A stretch of 64,000 nucleotides of DNA from Hippopus hippopus (GCA_946811185.2 OX328106.1:12132777-12196776), one strand, 5' to 3'; positions 1-13,100 are shown, counted from the stretch's first letter. A program made the numbers and translations. The notes: a model not told the origin generated them from the sequence alone.

Positions 1-551
1 CAAATTGAGTCCAAACTGACAGCAGCTAAATCAGTAGAAAGGGGATAGCTGTAATTTCATCTTAATCAATGCACTGGTACCTGCAGTTTTTGCTCTGATG
101 TGAGATACTGTAATAAAATTGCATTGAAATCTAAATGTTAGGGTTACCACAGAACTGATTTTGCACTTTAACCCATTGCCACACAATGTCAACTTTTAAC
201 AACCCTGGGACAGAAGCCTTTTTAAAACATTGTGGGAAAAGGAGTTAAGTGTATATAATGTTTTGTCCACTGAGCAGCTTTTAGGGTTACCAGAAATCGA
301 AAACAAGACTTTCAAAACCTGGTAAGTTGTTAATTAGCATTATATAATCTATATAAAAATATAATAATGATAATAATAATAATAAACAATTTTTCCCCAT
401 CAACCCATTTCCTGTAGCAACCTAAAAAGTAACAAAAGATTTCATAATCAAAATATAGTAAGACGGTGGTCTAAATGAAATCTAAACCTGTAAAAGCAAG
501 TATCCATCAGTCAATCTCTTCGCAAAGATTTCTGCCAATCACCTAAGTTAA
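1..551. other. Downstream flank of GALC, no gene seen
   Basis: AT-rich DNA with a short TAA/TAATAA tract near 365-386. A degenerate MITE P end may lie at 170-250 (TTTAACCCATTGCCACACAA, TTTTAACAACCC, AACATTGTGGGAAAAGGAG). Confidence 0.4.
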
Positions 552-772
552 GTTTAGCTTACTCAAATGACAAAATTCTATTCCAGTCAAAATATATAGC
601 ATTTGCGGATGACAAATGTGACTGAAGAATTAAAATGTTTTGAGAGGGGTAGAAAACAATGTGGGAAAAGGAGAAAATGCTGTTAAGCAGCATTTTCTCC
701 TTTTCCCACATTGTTTTCAAAAGGCTTATTTCTCAGGGTTATTAAAACTCAGGATTGTGTGGTAAAGGATTA
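552..772 (+). mobile_element. Family P hairpin MITE
   Basis: Contains the family's central palindrome (GGAAAAGGAGAAAATGCT mirrored as AGCATTTTCTCCTTTTCC) with an apex changed to GTTAAG, and ends GTGTGGTAAAGGATTAA. Confidence 0.8.
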
Positions 773-879
773 ATCAGCTAGCTGGCACAGAGCATTCATA
801 GTGAACTGGCTTATTCTTGACATATAGTTAATCTATTATTAATTGCTATGGTAGGCCCTTTTTAGAAAATTTTAATCCT

Positions 880-1080
880 GAAAGCACCTTTCATGACTAT
901 TGTTGCCTTTTGGGCAAGTGTAGACCAAGATCAGGCTGCACAAAATGTGCAGTCTGTTCTTTAATCTACACTGTCTGCTTGGCTAAAACACTGTAGACAA
1001 GAACAACCTTGAAACTGTGATTATTTGGGTCTTATTTCTGGACTGAAAATTTTTGTTGGGTTTATTCGAAGCTCTTATGG
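880..1080. repeat. Family D palindromic repeat
   Basis: Core GATCAGGCTGCACAAAATGT followed by GCAGTCTGTTC, an inverted pair around AAAATGT. Related copies lie near 8535-8665, 13556-13760, 23860-24020, 38150-38262, 50480-50650, 55488-55570, 59290-59372 and 62870-62945. Confidence 0.65.
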
Positions 1081-1285
1081 TTAAAGTTCATTTTATATAT
1101 AAGCATTTAGCCAACCTTTTCAGAACCAGTAAGTCACATTTCTGTATGGTTGGTTCAGCTCTTTAAGCTCTGTATAAAGTAAGTAAGTAAGTTATTCAAT
1201 GGAATATAATCTGCATCCGCGTTTTTACGCTAAGTATGAACTTGTTTTCCTTTGATTAAGAGTTGGTCATGTTAGAATCGAAATA

Positions 1286-1450
1286 ATCTTCTTTCTATCG
1301 TGGTTTATCATTCAATAAACCACGTTGTGAGTTATGAGGCGCAATAAATAATCCACTCGGGCTATCGTCCTCGTGGATTATTTACTGCGCCTCATAACTC
1401 ACAACTGTGGTTTATTGAACGATAAACCACGATAGAAAGAAGATTATTTC
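1286..1450. repeat. 165-bp near-perfect hairpin
   Basis: Arms AATCTTCTTTCTATCGTGGT and its complement enclose a further pairing of GTGAGTTATGAGGCGC and ATAATCCAC; the apex is near 1368 (CGGGCTATCGTCCTCG). Probably a small foldback element. Confidence 0.75.
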
Positions 1451-1576
1451 TCAAAGGAGCCATGTTTAGCACAGATGCACATATAGTTTTAGTCATTTTT
1501 CCCCGTACACATGTCAATATGAAGTCAATGAACACAACTCTAAAACATTGCTGTACATGAATGTTTAACTTTTACA

Positions 1577-1623
1577 GCAGCAACAACAACAACAGCAACA
1601 ACAACAACAGTAACAACAATAAT
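1577..1623 (+). repeat. (CAA)n microsatellite
   Basis: Runs of CAACAACAA interrupted by CAG and TAA. Confidence 0.85.
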
Positions 1624-2149
1624 CCCCCTTTTTCAGTATTAATATTCAATACATGCAAGCATAACCTTAGATTTCAAAGTAGATCATTATGACTGAAAAC
1701 TGAACATTTTCTCTCATAAACTTGAAAATACACAGGCAGTGTTAAAATGTAGTATGATGAACAAGAGAGATACATGATGAACAGAAAACTTTAAAAAAAA
1801 AAAAAAAACAATGAGTACAAGTTTCCTTGTAACTTGTTATTCAGTAAAATTTAGCCAAACCTCCAGCAGATAAATTACTCCCTGATAGATCAAAATCAAA
1901 TAAAAAATTAAGAAAGACTCCCTATCACATACCATTTAAGCCACCTTGCTGAGAATTCTAACCTGTGGTTTTTGAGAAGACTTAAAAAATCTTTGATTTT
2001 TTTTTGTTGTTGTTGCCATAGAAACAATAGTTCTAGATGCAATCAAATTCTGTGAAGGAATTCTGAAGAGGACCAAGACAGGATAATTTCTGTGGTGTTT
2101 GGTCGAAATTGGTTCTGTAGTTTCAGAAAAGATGTTTGAAATGTAGATA

Positions 2150-2370
2150 AACTCTTTACCAAGTAATCCTGAGTTTTACTAACCCTGATAAAAGAAGGCT
2201 TTGGATAACATTGAATGTGGGAAAAGAAGAAAATGCTGGTAACCAGCATTTTCTTCTTTTCACACAATGTTTTCTACCCTATAAAAGACAGAAATCTGCA
2301 TTTGAGCTACATGTATTTTGTTGTCTGCACATGCTTTTAATTTAGTCGAGTCAAAACTTTTAAAAACTTA
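2150..2370 (-). mobile_element. Family P hairpin MITE, reverse
   Basis: Central hairpin near 2218-2275 (apex GGTAACC); right-end block first, then left-end block ending AAACTTAA. Confidence 0.8.
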
Positions 2371-2629
2371 ACATACAAATGGAAAGATGAACAAAAGGAC
2401 TCACACATGCACACACAACAGACACTGGGCCATGACACAAGCTTATTGGCCCTCCACCAGCATAGCAAAAACACTGGAATGTACAAGGTCACCAAACAGC
2501 TCCGAGTTTTAACCATCCTGAGGAAAAAAGCTTTACTCTTTACCAAATTTCAAAATTTCAGACTTGTCCATATTGAAAGGACAACTTCATTGTGGCATAA
2601 ACATTACAAATATAAATCTTTAAGGAAAG

Positions 2630-2843
2630 GGCACCCTAATGGGATTCGCGTAACATCACCTTTCATCGCCAAAATTGTACGGATTCGGCTAAATTTCAAA
2701 TAATCTTTGGGTAATCCGAAATCGATGCAAGGAAGCAGCATCTATCGGCCGATTGATTATAGATAACCCGAGTCCTAGCCGAATCCTTATACTTTTTGGG
2801 CGATGAAAGGCGATGTTACATGTATCCCATTAGGGTGCCCTAT
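2630..2843. mobile_element. MITE with ~45-bp terminal inverted repeats (family F)
   Basis: Ends pair as AGGGCACCCTAATGGGAT with ATCCCATTAGGGTGCCCT, continued by CGCGTAACATCACCTTTCAT against its complement. No coding capacity. Confidence 0.75.
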
Positions 2844-2929
2844 CCTTAAAAGGCTAGAAAAAATTTCGGGGTAAAGGAGAAAATAAGGGTTGACAGCATT
2901 TTTTTCCCCACAATATTGTCAAAATTCTT

Positions 2930-3140
2930 CTTTTTCGGGGTTTTCAAAGTACAAATTATTTGGTAGGAAAACATTGTGGACAAAAGAGAAAATGCTGGTG
3001 ACCAGCATTTTCTCCTGTTCCCACAGTGTCTTTAACTAATTCAAAGACAAAACCTTCTGTGTCAGTTACATTTCATTTGTTGGCTGCAAATGCTTTTGAT
3101 TTGGTCAAGCCTAAAATTTGTCGTCGGGTAAAGGGTTGTT
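2930..3140 (-). mobile_element. Family P hairpin MITE, diverged, reverse
   Basis: Hairpin 2969-3034 with apex GGTGACC, followed by the left-end block (GGCTGCAAATGCTTTTGATT) and GGGTAAAGGGTTG. Confidence 0.7.
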
Positions 3141-3294
3141 ATTAAAAAAGCAGAAGAAAAGAACACATGAATGTAAAATACATATTGATTTCGAAAATTC
3201 TATAACTCCATTTCAACTCGTTACCAGACAACAAATATTTAGATTGATCCACACAGAAAGCAATTGCAGACAAACGATATGTGGCTTTTGATTG

Positions 3295-3545
3295 GGGTTT
3301 GGGGCATCTGCAAAACGTATCAACTCATGTCAGCCTAGGCGGACTGCACAAGCTGACATGTGTCAAAATTTTTCGCTATTTGTAAATTTTCTGCATGTTT
3401 AAGGACTAGACTACTTCACGATTCAGCGAGTTGTTGGAGGAAAAGGATTTTTATGGATCCATAATCATGTGATGACTTTCTTGGTATGATACATCTTGGG
3501 TATCTTGGATATGCATCAAGCCCTCTTTTCACAGAGCATGGCTCA
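3295..3545 (+). mobile_element. Family B MITE
   Basis: Bears the family's GTATCAACTCATGTCAGCC and mirrored GCTGACATGTGTC core, TTTTATGGATCCATAATCAT, and the terminal AGAGCATGGCTCA followed by TA. Confidence 0.7.
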
Positions 3546-3592
3546 TATATTTTGCTCTATGTTTACCTCATGTGTCTTACTGCAAATTCATA

Positions 3593-3857
3593 TGAGCCGT
3601 GTTCTGGCAAAAGGGGGGCTTAATGCATCTGCAAAAAGTATCGACCCAGGTCAGCCTGCGCAGTACGCGCAGGCTGGCCTGGGCCGAAATTTTTCACCAT
3701 TGGTCAATTTTCTGTTTGTCAAAGGACCAGTCTACCTCATGATTAAGTTGATAATTTAAGAAAGTGGCTCTTATGGATCCATATTCAGGTGATGACTTGG
3801 GCTGGTGTCCTGTATCACGGAGATGCATTAAGCCCCTTTTTGCCAGAACACGGCTCA
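3593..3857 (+). mobile_element. Family B MITE, complete
   Basis: Terminal inverted repeats TGAGCCGTGTTCTGGCAAAA and its complement ending CACGGCTCA; inner palindrome GTCAGCCTGCGCAG...CTGGCC. A TA precedes the left end. Confidence 0.8.
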
Positions 3858-3879
3858 TTATAATGAGATTCAGTTGAAA

Positions 3880-5560
3880 TAATAATAACCTTATTAATAT
3901 CCCATATCAAAAATGTAACAAATATATTAAAAAATATATGAAAACAAGCTTTGCAAACTATTAAAAAAAAAATCAAAATTTTTAATGTGAATAAATCAAA
4001 AGTTATATAGAATGACAATTACATTGTATATTGCAGAGAAAAACCAGGATTTCTATCTGGATGTGATTGTCCAACTCCTTACCAAACAACAAAATTTTGG
4101 ATTTTTAAGACAAAAAATTGAAGGGACTGCTCGATGAAAGGATAGAAAATATTGTGGGAAAAGGAGAAAATGCTGGTTACCAGCATTTTCTCCTTTTCCC
4201 ACAATATTTTCAAAAGCCCTTTCCTCAGTGTCATTAAAACAAGGGATTGTCTGGTAAAGGGTTAAATCTTACGTTAAAACGGCAGAAACATAAACGAAAA
4301 TAAGCTTTACATATTATAAAAATACATAAACTGTTAAGGACAATCTGATGTCAACTTGTACAAGTATATCATACATTGAAAAGTAAACCAGGATTGCTAC
4401 CAGAACATGGTTGGATTAGCGTTGATGGCAGTAAGCTGGAAAGGTTTTACACAAAAGTACTAACAGAAACATACTGTATATGAAAATAAGCGTTAGATAT
4501 TTACATAAAATATAATGCATATCAAACGTAAGTAAAATTAAAATAAAAAAAATATTGTATCGTATATTGTAGAATGAACCAGGATTTCTTTCTGGATGTG
4601 ACTGAGTGTCAAAGGTTGTAAGCTGGAAAGAAAATACATATCACTAATGAGAAAACATACTGTATATGAAAATAAGCCTTTTTTTATTACAAAATACATC
4701 AATGTAAATTGAACTGTAGGTCTAAAAACCTATATGGTGTTTATTGAACATGAATATTGCAGTGTAAACTAGGATTTCCATCAGGATGTGATTGTTTTAG
4801 CATTAGTCATAAATTACCACTAAGCTGGAAAGATTACAGATCTACTATAACCACCCGCAGAAACATATTGTATATTCAATGGCCATATGCATTTCATCAA
4901 ATTCAAAATTTTGATTGATTTACATGTATTTTTCAGCGTGTAAGAAAATAATTATCATAAGGAAAACTATACTGATAGAAAGCAAGGTTACTAGAGCTAT
5001 TTACACTAATATGCTAGTAGTGTCCGCTGCCTGATATCAAAGTTGCAGCTCTCTAAAACCCACTGGTGTATTTTTTGTTAAATTTTGGCAACATCGCCAT
5101 TGATACCGATGTTAAAAAAGGTTTTACAAAAATATTGATCACTTTTTCAAAAGCTGCATTTTCTATATCATATTACATTGTATCAAGACTAAAAATAAGT
5201 ACATGTATTTCAATATCAGATTTATTTTGCTTTATTTTCAGATACATTTTACAACAATAGCTGTTTTTAAAACCCACAATACACTAAAACTTAAAGTTTG
5301 AAATACATACAAGTCAATTGGCATTCAGACTTTGGTGAAATATACATGGCCACTCACTTTATATGAAAAATTATCTTCATACTTGGTAAAAAAAAACAAC
5401 ATAATTTGTTAACTACAATTAAAGGTCTAAAAGATTCTACCAGGACATAATAGTTATAGCTATATACACAATACCACCTTTACAAACATATTGTATATAA
5501 AAATAAGCTTTATTTATGATAAAAAAACATCCACTGTTACCTCTTTACTACACAATAAAA
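3880..5560. repeat. Decayed ~200-bp tandem repeats
   Basis: Recurring block 'aaacata.tgtatatgaaaataagc' (pattern) then 'aaccaggatttctatc.ggatgtga' near 4045, 4390, 4577, 4766, with unit starts near 4287, 4467, 4651, 4862 and 5485. A family P MITE (4071-4265) interrupts the array. Confidence 0.6.
4071..4265 (+). mobile_element. Family P hairpin MITE
   Basis: Perfect central hairpin 4147-4210 (apex GGTTACC); left end CTCCTTACCAAACAACAAAA, right end GTCTGGTAAAGGGTTAA. Confidence 0.88.
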
Positions 5561-5739
5561 TTTTGGTTTGTTTGTGTAGGAGTTAAATGCCCTTCTAACA
5601 GCTTAGGTCATGATTATCATGGTCACCAGTGCACCTACGAATGTATTTCCTGGCTAGTACTGACACAACTTTTTTTCCAAATCACTGACTACTTTTCTCA
5701 CATGCATCAGAGGTGAGAGGCAAAAACATAATTTCTTGC

Positions 5740-5938
5740 TCTCATCTAAATTGAAAGCATTGCAGACAATCAATAAAAAGTGTCTCAAATGATGAAGACT
5801 GTGTGGTAAAGGGCAGAAAAAAATGTGGGAAAAAGAGAAAATGCTGGTTACCAGCATTTTCTCTTTTTCCCACAATGTTTTCAAAGGGCTTCTTTCTTAG
5901 GGTTGTAAAAACATTGGATTGTGAGATAAAGGGTGAAA
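5740..5938 (+). mobile_element. Family P hairpin MITE, 5' end eroded
   Basis: Central hairpin 5822-5880 with AAAAGAGAAAATGCTGGTTA; ends GATAAAGGGTGAA. Confidence 0.8.
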
Positions 5939-6101
5939 TAAAACTGACTGTCAAAAAATCTTTACTGTATATTACAGAGTGGACCTAGATTGGGAATTGA
6001 ACCCACACCCTGAAGTATTTCAAGATTAAAAATCCTGTACAATACCACTTGAACTAGTCTGGTAGTCAAAAAAAAAATAATATAGATTCTTTCCTCTACT
6101 G

Positions 6102-6358
6102 CATTTGCTCTGTGAAAAGGAGCCTTAATGCATCTACAAAAAAAGTATCAACCCAGGTCATTGTGCACAGTCTTCACAGGCTGATTTGGATCAAAACTTT
6201 TTGCTTTTGGTAAACTTTCTGCATGTCCATGGACCATTCTACCGCATGATAATTAGGTTGTGAGACCAAAAGGATTTTAAGGATCCATAATTATGAGATG
6301 ACTTGGTATAATGCATCACAGAGACGCATTAAAACCCCTTTTGCCAAAGCATGGCTCA
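6102..6358 (+). mobile_element. Family B MITE
   Basis: GCTCTGTGAAAAGGAGCC at the left, GCCAAAGCATGGCTCA at the right followed by TA; inner palindrome eroded. Confidence 0.7.
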
Positions 6359-6639
6359 TATTATGCTGCAGTTTTCTTTCACCACTAGATATGGTGAACA
6401 ATGCTATTGTATTCTTTAGTAGTAAATTCATACTAAAACAGATTACAAGTCCTGTACAATACCACTACAGCTAATACCACTGTCTAAAAAAATAATACAG
6501 ATTCCTCTGCCTATTAGATATTATGCTGTAGTTTACTTCCACCACTAGATATGGTAAACAAAATACTGAGTATGTCTAGGTAAAATGTTGTTCTACTCTT
6601 AGTAGATTCATACAAGATCTACATAGTATTTGAACTGCT

Positions 6640-6893
6640 TAAGTTACTACCAAATGACAAAACTTTGGACTTTTCCAAACTGAAACCATTTGCAGACCAC
6701 AAATTTGATTAACATGTAGGCATTTGTCTTCCAAAGGGTAAAATACATAGAATACAGCATTTTCTTCTTTTCCCACAATGTTTTTTACTCTTCTATAAAA
6801 GGATTCCATCAGTTCAGCCATATTTAAGTTGTCATCTGCAAATGCTATGAATATGGACAAGTCTAAAGTTTTGTTGTGTGGTAAGGATTTAAA
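6640..6893. mobile_element. Family P composite with two left ends, in the GALC 3' UTR region
   Basis: Both ends carry the left-end block (ACCAAATGACAAAACTTTGG at the left; GTCTAAAGTTTTGTTGTGTG at the right), so the copy is symmetrical rather than left-right. Starts about 20 bp beyond the GALC stop. Confidence 0.75.
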
Positions 6894-6913
6894 CAATAAC
6901 AAAACAACAAAAA

Positions 6914-7152
6914 TCAGCAACAACTACTATAAACATTAGATATGGCAACATTATCAAAGTCCGCAATTCCCCAACTTGCTGTACCGAGACCAACAAACCC
7001 ATGTTCACGTATAGATGGAATAGTGAGATTGAACAGCACATTCTGATTGAGCATACTGATGGCTCCCTTCCCTTCAACAATCAAGGTCACTTTGTTCCAG
7101 CCTTTAACGTCTAACTCTCCAGTGGACCCAGACTTGAGAATGGAGGAACGGT
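6914..7152 (-). CDS. GALC: GALC exon 17 (terminal coding exon)
   Basis: Finishes Asp606, then [35 protein letters not shown] and [23 protein letters not shown] stop at 6916-6914. The 3' untranslated region enters a composite MITE about 20 bp after the stop. No polyadenylation signal could be fixed with confidence. Confidence 0.94.
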
Positions 7153-10100
7153 CTGAAGGAAATATTATCATATTAAGTCATTAACCCTTTACCAAATGAT
7201 AAAGTTTTAGACTAGACCATTAATTGAAAGCACATGCAGAACAACAAACTAATAAGGCTAAAATGGTGATTTGTCTGTTGATTGGTAGAAAACATTGTGG
7301 AAAAAGCAGAAAATGCTAGTTACAAGCATTTTCTCCTTTTTCCCAAAATGTTTTCAATAGGCTTCTTCTTCAGGGTCATTAAAACTCAGGATTATGTTGT
7401 AAAGAGTTAAATGTACTTGTAAAATATGAATATCCAATATGAAGTTAAGATCTACATATGAACTCATACAAAACGTTGTTGGAAACGGAGCTATTGATAA
7501 ATAACCATTCAGTTTCTCCTTTTGTGTTACATTTTTAAAAAATGAGGGATTAGAGAGGCATACGAGGGTAAATAACATATATTTTCCTGATCGGAACAAA
7601 CTTGCCGAGGTTTCTGCATGTCACATTTGACTTCTAAAATCTTCACAAAATCTCAATCATGCTCTGAATTGGGGTAATTTGTTACCCCAGGATAATACTA
7701 AGGATCAAACTAGATACTAAATTTACCCTGAATACATCAAGAAAACGTAAATTGCCATGAATTTGCATAGCCAGGGATGCCTCAGATACTTAATTTACTT
7801 ATACACATAGTTATACGCAAGCCCTCTGACTCTTAGATTGAGGTTGTTTTGTACATCACCAAAATCTGAGAGGTCTATCAGGCCATGATACATACAAACT
7901 ATCAAAGGTATAGCCTATAGAATTTCGAATCTGAATTAATTTGAAATGTTCCTTCAATAAATGATTAAAGATAAGATTAATATTAAAAGAAAGTTATTAC
8001 ATGCATACTATAGACATGACCCATGACATGAAAAGGAGGTTTTAAAACATCTTTAAAAACTATTGACCCATGTAAGCCTGCAGTCTGCACAGACAGACAT
8101 CGGTAAAAAAATTTTCCCTATGGGTCAATTTTCTTCATGTCCCAAGACCATTCTACCTCATGATTCAGTCTGATGTTTGACAAAATGGATTCTATGGATC
8201 TATAATTATGTGATGACTTGCTTGATATAGTGTATCATGGAAATCAATGAAACTCCCTTTTGCCACTCATATCCTTATTAACAACATATCAAAAGAATTA
8301 CCAATATTTAGTGACAGGTCAAATCTTTTGTCCTTCGGATAAATAAACAGGAAAAGACCCTCTGAGTTCTGCATTTTACAACCACCCTTTTCCATCCGTA
8401 CAGCAAGAAAGTAGCCACTGGTGCTGTTTGCTTCACCAAGTCTGACATCCATTGAGACAGAAATGTCAGTCCTGTAGAGAGAAATGATAAGTGGTTAGAC
8501 CCAGCTAAGTTGCATTTGGGAACCATGTAGCTCAGGATCTGACTGCACAAAATGTGAAGCCTGATCTTTGATCTAGACTGTCTGCTACTTTGTTACATAA
8601 TCTGACAGGAAGAACCTTGAAATAGCAGTGTTTCTGATGTATTTTCCAATTTGAAAAAGTCTGTTTTATTCATTCAGCAGTCTAATAATAAGGATCACGG
8701 TGTCTCATTTAAATACAAGTATTCCTTGCCTAGTGTAGTGGATAGATAACCTTTAGATTTATGGATAAAGATGTCTTTTACAGCAAAAAACATAAAATAA
8801 TGCTAAAATGGCCTTATATAGCTAATTCTGTCAAACTGGAAATGTTCGTGTCGTGGAAATCTCCGCCATTTTCGTAAAATTGCAAAGATATCTGCCAGCG
8901 CAAATTCAAGCTACAATGAGGTATATTTTACCTACACACCCAGTCATGAGAAAGCTATTGACTGGGATCCTTGTCGATATCAATGAATGCTTTTTTTCAT
9001 CAAAGTCGACCAGAATAACAGTCGAGTGGCGATTAAACACTGCCAAATAAAGGGGTTCTACTTCATCAGTACAAGATGCTGGCACAAAAATGACTTTTAT
9101 GCATGATCATCTGTTGCAGTTTTCGCAGAAATTAAAACATGCTTAAGGTCAGTATTGGGTAATTCGTGAAATTTTAGACCTGCAATAACATCCACTTTTA
9201 CAGCACTAGTAGACTAAGGACAAAACACTATACACGAGGGGCTTAAATAAGGTAAAATCTCCATTCAAAAATTTATTTGAACTGAGCTTTGTTTTCTCCT
9301 GATTAGAAAATTATTTCTCAATCAAAAGAGAAAGTAAGATCAAAGTATGATAAAGGAACATCATGCATTCAATGGATATTATTAAATTTGTAACTGGAAA
9401 AATCAATCAGATTAATTTGTGTCTGGAATTTTAGAAAATTCAATCAGTCTATATGGATTATAATCAGTTTTTAACCCTTTAACACATGATCCCAAGTTTT
9501 AACGACCCTTGAGAAAGAGGCTTATGAAAACATTGTGGGAAAAGAAGAAAATGCTGGTAACCAGCATTTTCTCCTTTTCCCACAATTTTTTCAACCCTGT
9601 CAAAGACAGAAATGATAATTTGAGCTGCACATGATTTGATACCTGGAATTACTTTCAATTTGGTCCTGTCCAAAATTTTGTTGTTGGGTAATGAGTTACG
9701 AAAGCTATTTGCTAGGTCTTACATGATTAGATATCATAATTAAGTGAATTGTTTGAATTACAGACATGACAGCCATGATGGTCCTATATTGCTCACCAGA
9801 TTTCTCCACCCAGTAATAACCTGGATTTTGATTTATCATTGTTTAGTAGGTGGTCCTACCTTTTTTCCCCCAGGAAGCAGTGACCTTGACCTTAATTTTA
9901 GTTTATATTGAGATTTGTGCATAATCTGTGTAAAACAATTTTTCATCGTGCAAAATTTCGAAAACTTAGCAATCAATACTGAAATTCTTAGAGGTTCCTT
10001 TTCTGTATTTTAGTGAAAAGGACCTTGACCTTTGGTTTAATGCAGCACAATATTTAAGTTACAAGAATTCTACACACATCAAGATCTATTAACATACTTA

Positions 10101-13100
10101 CCTTTTTAATATTAACTAAGCTTAGAGACCTGAAGTAATTACAATTTTCGATAAAACTTCATATTAAAGCAAGTGACCCAAATGGAGGGCCTATTTTTGA
10201 CTCTACCAAAAATAAATTGAACAACCTTAGAGATAAATCTATACTTGTTTTTTAGGCAGTTTTCAGCCAGTTTTTAACCCATTTCATCCTTATTTTATGA
10301 AACTATAATCATTCTTTCATCTCCATGGCAAATGTTGCCCCTGATGGCTGCAAGACTGCATAGATTACAATGGAGAGAAAATGCCTTTTATGTTTTGGAG
10401 GCCTACCAAGCGATCGCTGTTGTCGTTTCCAGTTTTAAATGAGGACAAATCCCTTGTGTTTTTCAATCCCTTACACCATATAATTATATTGGTAATTTAT
10501 CTTTGTTTACACAGCTGAGCCATTTTTACACACTTTAAAGTTTTAATAGCATTTTTTCTCTCTAGCCATAAAGATGTTATCTTTAACTCTTTACTAAACG
10601 AAAGAATCTTAGACTGGTCCAGATTGAAAGCATTTGCAGACGAAACATTAAATTGAGCTAAAATAATGGTAATTGTCTGTGAAAGTATAGAAAACCTTGT
10701 TTGAAAAGGAGTAAATGCTGATTACCAGCATTTTCTCCTTTTCCCACAAGATTTTCCAAAGGCTATTTCCAAAGGGTCATTGAAACTCAGGATTGTGTTG
10801 TAAAGAGTTAAACGGTTCAACTCACCAATTCTCTGAACCAATCAGATTTGAAGCCAGATTCAGTCTTTCAGCAGCACACCAGTAAATAGGAATTTGGGTA
10901 ACCATCTGTCTCATGACCTTTCCATGACCTTCACCAGTGTCCTTGACCTCAAATGACCCTGTCTGTTGTGCAAAATTATATGGTTCCTCATGTTCATTAT
11001 ATCCTGAAACAAGAAATATCTTTAAAAGAGATTGACGACATAAGAGGTACTGAAATATGAATACTGAAACTCTTTTGTGGCTCAATATGAAGTAAAATAA
11101 TGAAAAGTAACTTCGTCAGCAAATTGCCTCTTTTTCCTCAACGATTTTTATTTTGTTGAAAAGTAGATTTGGGTTTTTGGGTAATGCTTATGAAAATATT
11201 AAATTTCAAAATAGATCAAGAAAAGGATCATTCTCTATCACAATTATTTGCTGTGGTATGAATCAAGGCACCGGGGTAATGATTAGCTATAGCAATGCTT
11301 GTAAATACACATAGTGAGTTAATAAATGTATGAGAAAGTACGGAAGGTAGAGCCTGCCAAATAATATGTGCACATTTTTTACCAATAGCAAATTACCACC
11401 TATTCATTCTTTATCAGTACCAAGAACTAGGTTCAAAGTAAGCGCATTCAGCTATGCTTAAAAAAAAAAAGGATTGGAGGAGTTGAGCCTTTACTACACC
11501 ACAAAAGGTAAGACTCGTCCAAATTGAAAGCATTTGCAGACGACAAATTAAATGTCGCTTAAATGCTGTAAATTGTCATTGCAAAAGTAGAAAACATTTT
11601 GGAAAAGGAGAAAATGCTGGCTACCAGCATTTTCTCCTTTTCCCAAAATGTTTTCCAAAGGCCTTCTTCCACAGGATCATTAAAATCGGGATAGTCTGTT
11701 TAAAGGGATAAATAGTGTAATAGGTATATGTAATGTTAACCCTTTCCCAAACAATCCCTGGTTTTCATGACCCTGAGAAAGAAGCCTTCTGAAAACATTG
11801 TGGGAAAAGGAGAAAATGCTGGTAACCAGCATTTTCTCCTTTTCTCACAATGTTTTCTTCCCTTCCCAAAACAAATTTCAATTTTTCAGTCACACTAATT
11901 TTGTCGTCTGCAATTTCTTCCAATTTGGACTAGTCTAAAATTTTGTTGTTTGGTAAAGAGTTAAATAAGATACCTTGAAATCCATGGCAACAGAGGTACG
12001 CAAAGATAAGAACCACATTCTTGGAAAAAGGAGTTTTAAGCATCTGTGAAAAAGTATCGATCCAGGTCAGCCTGTGCTATTTGTACAAGCTGACTTCGGT
12101 CAAAACTTTTTGCTATTGTTAAAATTTTCTACTTGTCAACGAGCAATTCTAACTCACAATTCAAGCAACATATTGGATTTTATAGATCCATAATTATGTG
12201 ACGTCTTGCATGGTATAATGCATCGCAGAGATGCATCATATCCCCTTTTTCTAGGGCACAAGGTATATTATAAGGCTTGGTCAACATGCAAATTACATGT
12301 TTCGCAAACTCATAACCCCCAAACACAAAATTGCAGCAGATAACATGAAGATTGTAGTATTACCAGCAATTTCTCCTTTTCCCACATTGTTTTCTACTCT
12401 TTCTGACACAAATACCATCAACTGAGCCACATTTAATTTGTCGTAAGCAAACGCTCTCAACTTTGACCAGTCTACAGTTTTGTCCTTTGGAAAAGAGTAA
12501 TAACTTTGGCTTATGCTCATAGAGCTTAAATTTACAGTTTTGTTATTCTTCACATAGTTAGAAAATTTGAAATGAAGTTTCGATTAAGTCAAAAGAAAGG
12601 CAGAAAAAAAATCTAGAAGTTAGAATACATCAGTAACACTTTGGAAAATTTCATATGAGCCACGCCTGGCAAAAGGGGGCTTAATGCATCTCCGTGAAGC
12701 GTTATACCAATCAAGCCATCATATAATTATGGATCCATGATAGTCACTTCTTGTAAAAACAGACTGAATCATGAGGTACACTGGTCCTTGGACATACAGA
12801 AAATTGACATATAGCGAAAAGTTTCGGCCCAGGTCAGCCTGCGCGAACTGCGCAGGCTGACCTGAGTCAATACTTTTCGCAGATGCATTAAGACCCCTTT
12901 TGCCAGAGCATGGCTCATATTCAGTTGGGTAGAGCACAAAAAAAATTTCCAAAGCACAGACCAAAAGCCTGATCCTATGTAGAGCAAGACAGACACATGA
13001 TGACGATATTACAAATATATCATACTTTCAAAATCTTCCCTGTATGGAACAGGAAATGGAGCAGCAGCTGGGGGAGTTGGGTGTTGACCTCTATTTCCCG

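Noticed and set aside
2407..2703. 98-aa plus-strand ORF
   Set aside because: Its second half is the inverted repeat of the 2630-2843 MITE; no family resemblance.
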